Part shown: piece by piece, positions 60,897-64,000 of the stretch
Position numbering within the stretch: position 1 is the stretch's first letter
Layout: each line of letters opens with the position of its first letter
NCBI GenBank assembly: GCA_041946965.1
Contig: JBHGBM010000005.1
Coordinates: forward strand, 1 to 64,000
Reading direction: 5' to 3'
From: JBHGBM01 sp041946965
GTDB lineage: Bacteria > Acidobacteriota > Terriglobia > Bryobacterales > Bryobacteraceae
DNA: 64,000 nt
Translations under genes and position numbers: made by a program
The notes under the pieces: model-generated
The model's database searches: none
What the model was told of the DNA's origin: nothing
What the model saw: only the letters and a program-made list of their open reading frames with translations

Positions 60897-62213
60897 ATGA
60901 GCGTTGACTCACTCTCACGCAGGAGCGTACTCGGGGCGTCCGCATTCACTTTGGTCCGCCCGGACCTGGTGCGGGGCGCCGGCAAAGAAAGACTCAAGGC
61001 CGGGCTGGTCGGCTGCGGCGGCCGCGGCACTCAGGCCACCGTTGACATGCTCACCGGCAACGAGAACGTGGAACTGGTGGCCATGGCGGACGTGTTCGAG
61101 GACAAGCTGGAGGGTTCGCTCAAGCGCCTGCGCGACCCCAAGTACATCGGCCGCCACGCCGGAATCGTAGTCGAGCGCAAGGGCCAGCCGCACGAGATGA
61201 CGCGCGAGGAACTGGTCGCCGAGATCACCGAACGCGTGAAGGTCACCCCGGACGCCCACTTCGTCGGCTTCGACGCCTTCAAGAAACTGGTCTCCTCGGA
61301 CGTGGACATCGTGATGCTGTGCACCCCGCCGGGCTACCGCCCCGAGCATTTCGAGGCGGCGGTGAATGCGGGCAAGCACGTCTTCACGGAGAAGCCCATC
61401 GCCACCGATCCGGTGGGCGCCCGCCGCTTCCTCGCCGCGGGCGAAAAGGCCGCACAGAAGAAACTGACCGTGGTCTCGGGCGCGCAGCGCCACGCGGACA
61501 AGCCCTACGTGGAAACCGTGCGCAAGATCCACGACGGCGCCCTCGGTGACGTGATCGCGCTTTACTCCTACTACCTGAGCGGTCCCGTGATGCATGCGCA
61601 GGGGCGCGAGGCCAAGTGGGGCGACATGGAATGGGAGCACCGCAACTGGTACTCGTTCATCTGGATCTGCGGCGACCAGATCGTGGAGCAGCACTTCCAC
61701 AACATCGACTTCATGAACTGGGTCATGCAGGGACATCCGCAGAAAGTGGTCGCCTCGGGCGGCGTGGCGTGGCGCCCGCGCACCGAACTGTACGGAAATA
61801 TTTACGACCACATGAGCTCGGATTTCGTCTATCCCAACGGCGTCCACCTGAGCAGCGTCTGCCGGCAGTACCCGCGCGGCGTGTACTACAACGTCAGCGA
61901 CCTGGTGGTAGGCGCCCGGGGCCGCACCAACGGTCAGGACTTGGGGACCAAGGGCATCTCACCGTACGTTCAGGAACACATCAACCTGGCGAAGAGCATT
62001 CTGGGGACGGGCCCCTACCTGAACGAGGCGAAATCCGTGGCGGAAAGCACGCTCACGGCTATCATGGCGCGCGAGTCCGCCTACTCCGGGCAGGAGATCA
62101 CCTGGGAAATGATCATGAACTCCAAACAGGACCTCCAGCCCAGGCAGTTCGGCTACAACGAGAAGATGCCGCCGCCCGAATTGCCCGTGCCCGGCAAGTA
62201 CAAATTTATTTGA
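60897..62213 (+). CDS. Gfo/Idh/MocA-family oxidoreductase with Tat-like leader
   Basis: A 438-aa NAD(P)-dependent sugar oxidoreductase. The Rossmann motif is GLVGCGGRGTQATVDML. The EKP motif with the conserved Lys is FTEKPIATD, and the C-terminal domain carries DQIVEQHFHNIDFMNW. The N terminus (SRRSVLGASAFTLVRPDL) resembles a Tat leader, as in the periplasmic glucose-fructose oxidoreductase, which carries bound cofactor. The start at 60897 is preferred; an ATG at 60882 is in frame. A TATCAT at 60885-60890 lies just ahead. The 3' end overlaps the small convergent gene by 8 bp. Confidence 0.9.
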   Translation: MSVDSLSRRSVLGASAFTLVRPDLVRGAGKERLKAGLVGCGGRGTQATVDMLTGNENVELVAMADVFEDKLEGSLKRLRDPKYIGRHAGIVVERKGQPHEMTREELVAEITERVKVTPDAHFVGFDAFKKLVSSDVDIVMLCTPPGYRPEHFEAAVNAGKHVFTEKPIATDPVGARRFLAAGEKAAQKKLTVVSGAQRHADKPYVETVRKIHDGALGDVIALYSYYLSGPVMHAQGREAKWGDMEWEHRNWYSFIWICGDQIVEQHFHNIDFMNWVMQGHPQKVVASGGVAWRPRTELYGNIYDHMSSDFVYPNGVHLSSVCRQYPRGVYYNVSDLVVGARGRTNGQDLGTKGISPYVQEHINLAKSILGTGPYLNEAKSVAESTLTAIMARESAYSGQEITWEMIMNSKQDLQPRQFGYNEKMPPPELPVPGKYKFI

Positions 62214-62424
62214 GGATCTGCGGGCCTCTGGGATCGATGAGCGCATTCAGCTTCGCGTGCAGCGCCCCGTACGCCTCCTGCACCGGCGCGTACTCTTCGC
62301 CGAGCGGCTGCCCCGCGGCCTTGCTCTGCGCCTCCGCGATGGCGAAGGTGTTCTGCACCTGGCGTATGGCCACCAGCAGCATTTTCACCTCATTGTCATC
62401 CAGTTCCATTTGATAGCGGGCCAC
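62206..62424 (-). CDS. Small conserved-looking protein of unknown function (72 aa)
   Basis: A 72-aa, mostly alpha-helical protein (YQMELDDNEVKMLLVAIRQV, AYGALHAKLNAL) with no signal peptide and no family I recognise. It probably starts with GTG at 62424; an internal ATG at residue 6 is an alternative. The ribosome site is weak. It is wedged between two plus-strand genes, overlapping Gfo/Idh by 8 bp. Confidence 0.55.
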   Translation of the reverse strand: MARYQMELDDNEVKMLLVAIRQVQNTFAIAEAQSKAAGQPLGEEYAPVQEAYGALHAKLNALIDPRGPQILK

Positions 62425-62461
62425 AAGACGAGTATAGCGGCGCCCCTGTTATATTGAGGGT

Positions 62462-63748
62462 ATGAGCCTATATTTCGCCGCCGGTTCTCCAACGTCCGAA
62501 CTCTCGGCCGTCGAGCTGAAAGAGGGTCTCTTTCAGGCCTTCAAGGCGCTCGGCGCGCGCGCCAAGGTGCTGGCGCTGCCCCCGGATTTCACGCGCTTCC
62601 ACTCGCGCGCGGGCGAGCTGACCCGGTACGCCTGGGACTACTACGGCAAGCGGCTCACCGACGTGCTTCCCGCGCTCGGCACGCACGTCCCCATGACGGC
62701 GTCCGAAATCGACACCATGTTCCCCGGCATGCCGCGCGAGATCTTCCGCGTGCACGACTGGCGGCACGGGCTCGTCACCCTCGGCGAAGTTCCCGCTGAG
62801 TTCATCCGCAAGGAGTCCGAGGGCAAGCTGGATTACGCCTGGCCCGCGCAGGTGGACAAATTGCTCGTGGAGGGCAACTTCGACCTCATCCTCTCTATCG
62901 GGCAGGTTGTGCCGCACGAAGTCATCGGCATGGCCAACTACAACAAGAACGTCTTCGTGGGCACCGGCGGCGTGGAGGGCATCAACAAGAGCCACTTCCT
63001 GGGCGCGGTCTACGGCATGGAGCGCATGATGGGACGCGCCGACACGCCCGTCCGCCGCGTGCTGAATTACGCCTCCGACCATTTCGCGCGCAAGCTGCCC
63101 ATCGTCTACGTGCAGACCGTGATCGGCAAGAACGCAGCCGGCAAGCTGGCAGCCCGCGGCCTGTTCGTGGGCGACGACGTGGAGTGCTTCCACCGCGCCT
63201 CCGAGCTCAGCCTGAAAGTCAACTTCCAGATGATGGAGCGCGAGATCCGCAAGGCCGTGGTCTTCCTCGATCCGAGCGAATTCAAGAGCACCTGGCTCGG
63301 GAACAAGTCCGTCTACCGCACCCGCATGGCGCTGGCGGACGGCGGCGACCTCATCGTGCTCGCGCCCGGCGTGAAGGAGTTCGGCGAAGACCCGGCCATC
63401 GACAGGCTCATCCGCAAGTACGGTTACGTGGGAACGCCCGCGGTGCTCAAAGCGGTGAATGACAACGCCGACCTGGCCGGCAACCTGAGCGCCGCCGCGC
63501 ACCTGATCCACGGCTCCTCCGAGGGCCGCTTCCACATCACCTACTGCCCCGGCCACCTGACGAAGCAGGAAGTGGAAAGCGTAAACTTCCGCTACGCCCC
63601 GCTGGCGGAAATGATGAAGAAGTACGACCCCGCGAAGCTCAAGGACGGCTACAACACGGTGGACGGCGAGGAGATCTTCTATATCTCCAACCCGGCCCTG
63701 GGCCTGTGGGCATATAAGGGCCGCTTCGGCGCGCAAGCCTCGGCGTAG
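62462..63748 (+). CDS. LarA-like (DUF2088, lactate racemase N-terminal) protein
   Basis: A 428-aa protein of the nickel-pincer lactate racemase superfamily. Matching blocks are LALPPDFTRFHSRAGELT, ALGTHVPMTASEID (His near the cofactor), VHDWRHGLV and IGQVVPHEVIGM, followed by GTGGVEGINKSHFLGAVYG, whose Lys may be the cofactor-linked one. LarA needs the nickel-pincer cofactor made by LarB, LarC and LarE, none encoded here. Related members racemise or epimerise other hydroxy acids or sugars. It follows Gfo/Idh with a small opposite-strand gene between. Substrate unknown. Confidence 0.8.
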   Translation: MSLYFAAGSPTSELSAVELKEGLFQAFKALGARAKVLALPPDFTRFHSRAGELTRYAWDYYGKRLTDVLPALGTHVPMTASEIDTMFPGMPREIFRVHDWRHGLVTLGEVPAEFIRKESEGKLDYAWPAQVDKLLVEGNFDLILSIGQVVPHEVIGMANYNKNVFVGTGGVEGINKSHFLGAVYGMERMMGRADTPVRRVLNYASDHFARKLPIVYVQTVIGKNAAGKLAARGLFVGDDVECFHRASELSLKVNFQMMEREIRKAVVFLDPSEFKSTWLGNKSVYRTRMALADGGDLIVLAPGVKEFGEDPAIDRLIRKYGYVGTPAVLKAVNDNADLAGNLSAAAHLIHGSSEGRFHITYCPGHLTKQEVESVNFRYAPLAEMMKKYDPAKLKDGYNTVDGEEIFYISNPALGLWAYKGRFGAQASA

Positions 63749-63761
63749 GTTGGACTCAATC

Positions 63762-63974
63762 ATGAACCGCGTTGACGAGATCGAGGACGCCATCGATCGC
63801 TTGCCCCCAAACAAGTTTCGCCAGTTTGCGCGGTGGGTCCACGAACGGAAGCAGCAACAGTGCGACCAGCTACTGGCCCGCGACTCCGATTCCGGCAAAC
63901 TCGATTTCCTTTTCGCCGAAGCGGAAGAAGAAGCCAACGCTGAGCTCCTGCGCGACTGGCCGGCCGCGAAATGA
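63762..63974 (+). CDS. Putative type II antitoxin
   Basis: A 70-aa acidic protein: MNRVDEIEDAIDRLPPNKF, then a helix-rich stretch ending in LLRDWPAAK. The DSDSGKLDFLFAEAEEEAN segment matches a common group of small antitoxins paired with RelE/ParE toxins. It overlaps a downstream start codon by ATGA, as in toxin-antitoxin pairs. The in-frame TTG at 63750 is less likely as start. Confidence 0.7.
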   Translation: MNRVDEIEDAIDRLPPNKFRQFARWVHERKQQQCDQLLARDSDSGKLDFLFAEAEEEANAELLRDWPAAK

Positions 63975-64000
63975 GACCGGCGCAGGAACAAATGCGCCGC
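63971..64000 (+). CDS. Start of the partner toxin gene, cut by window edge
   Basis: Only ten codons are present (MRPAQEQMRR) before the window ends. The ATGA overlap with the antitoxin gene and the MRPA opening suggest a RelE/ParE-family toxin, but the sequence is too short to confirm. Confidence 0.4.
   Translation, partial: MRPAQEQMRR

Noticed and set aside
1..64000. CRISPR arrays, insertion sequences, prophage genes, tRNA and rRNA genes
   Set aside because: I looked for direct-repeat arrays, transposases, integrases, phage structural genes and tRNA-like clover sequences in the gaps and saw none.

Overview
The window looks like chromosomal DNA from a GC-rich, heterotrophic member of the Acidobacteriota, most likely of the Solibacter/Bryobacter lineage. 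Four features point there: an 844-aa ADOP-type orphan permease, four very large Oar-like TonB-dependent outer-membrane proteins with an N-terminal carboxypeptidase-regulatory-like domain, a protein ending in the TIGR03437 (Solibacter C-terminal) domain, and an unusually dense set of twin-arginine (Tat) leaders on secreted enzymes. I see no rRNA, tRNA, phage, insertion sequence or CRISPR array. Family assignments rest on reading motifs, not on database searches.

Layout. 1-3042 (minus strand): the start of a TonB-dependent receptor, a zinc-ribbon/PspC protein, an isolated fliM, and an exported protein with a kinase-like NTDRN motif. 3461-5332: a secreted beta-helix protein. 5407-11445 (plus): ADOP permease, phosphotriesterase-like protein, GH28 and M19 dipeptidase, chained by 4-bp overlaps. 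11387-18487 (minus): a carbohydrate locus of TonB receptor, putative glycosidase, sugar isomerase-like protein and nucleotide-sugar epimerase. 18587-25709 (plus): ceramidase-like protein, Tat-tagged DegT-type aminotransferase, MgtC/DUF4010 membrane protein, GH95 fucosidase and mutM. 25717-33172 (minus): beta-propeller/TIGR03437 protein and a receptor-sialidase pair. 33330-37967 (plus): EEP-family hydrolase and another large receptor. 37959-41202 (minus): unknown TIM-barrel-like secreted protein, cyclopropane-fatty-acid synthase and the nitrosative-stress protein RIC. RIC is separated from a divergent S10 carboxypeptidase by a TGTGA-N6-TCACA palindrome. A ThuA-like protein follows at 42832-43641.

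43723-56735 (minus) is a 13-kb run of twelve genes, most overlapping by 4 bp or spaced by less than 45 bp. In transcription order they are a small secreted protein, a two-subunit molybdenum hydroxylase (IorAB type), a class III aminotransferase, a GMC dehydrogenase with its Tat subunit and a nine-haem membrane cytochrome, a PHP/DUF3604-like protein, MtgA, an unknown anchored protein, a PfkB kinase and an M28 peptidase. 57188-64000 is mostly plus strand: a second nine-haem cytochrome fused to a BACON-like domain, a sulfatase, a Tat-tagged Gfo/Idh/MocA oxidoreductase, a LarA-like protein, and the start of a type II toxin-antitoxin pair cut by the window edge. A 28-codon membrane-protein gene and a 72-aa protein lie on the minus strand among them.

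Taken together, the window describes a cell that digests complex glycans outside the cytoplasm (GH28, GH95, sialidase, sulfatase, GH141-like and GHL6-like candidates), imports fragments through dedicated TonB receptors, and oxidises small molecules in the periplasm with electrons passed to multihaem cytochromes. The most unusual items are the dehydrogenase/nine-haem cytochrome operon, the BACON-cytochrome fusion with a structured leader, the exported kinase-like protein, the palindrome in front of ric, and the 28-aa gene that resembles an internally deleted DUF1328 protein.
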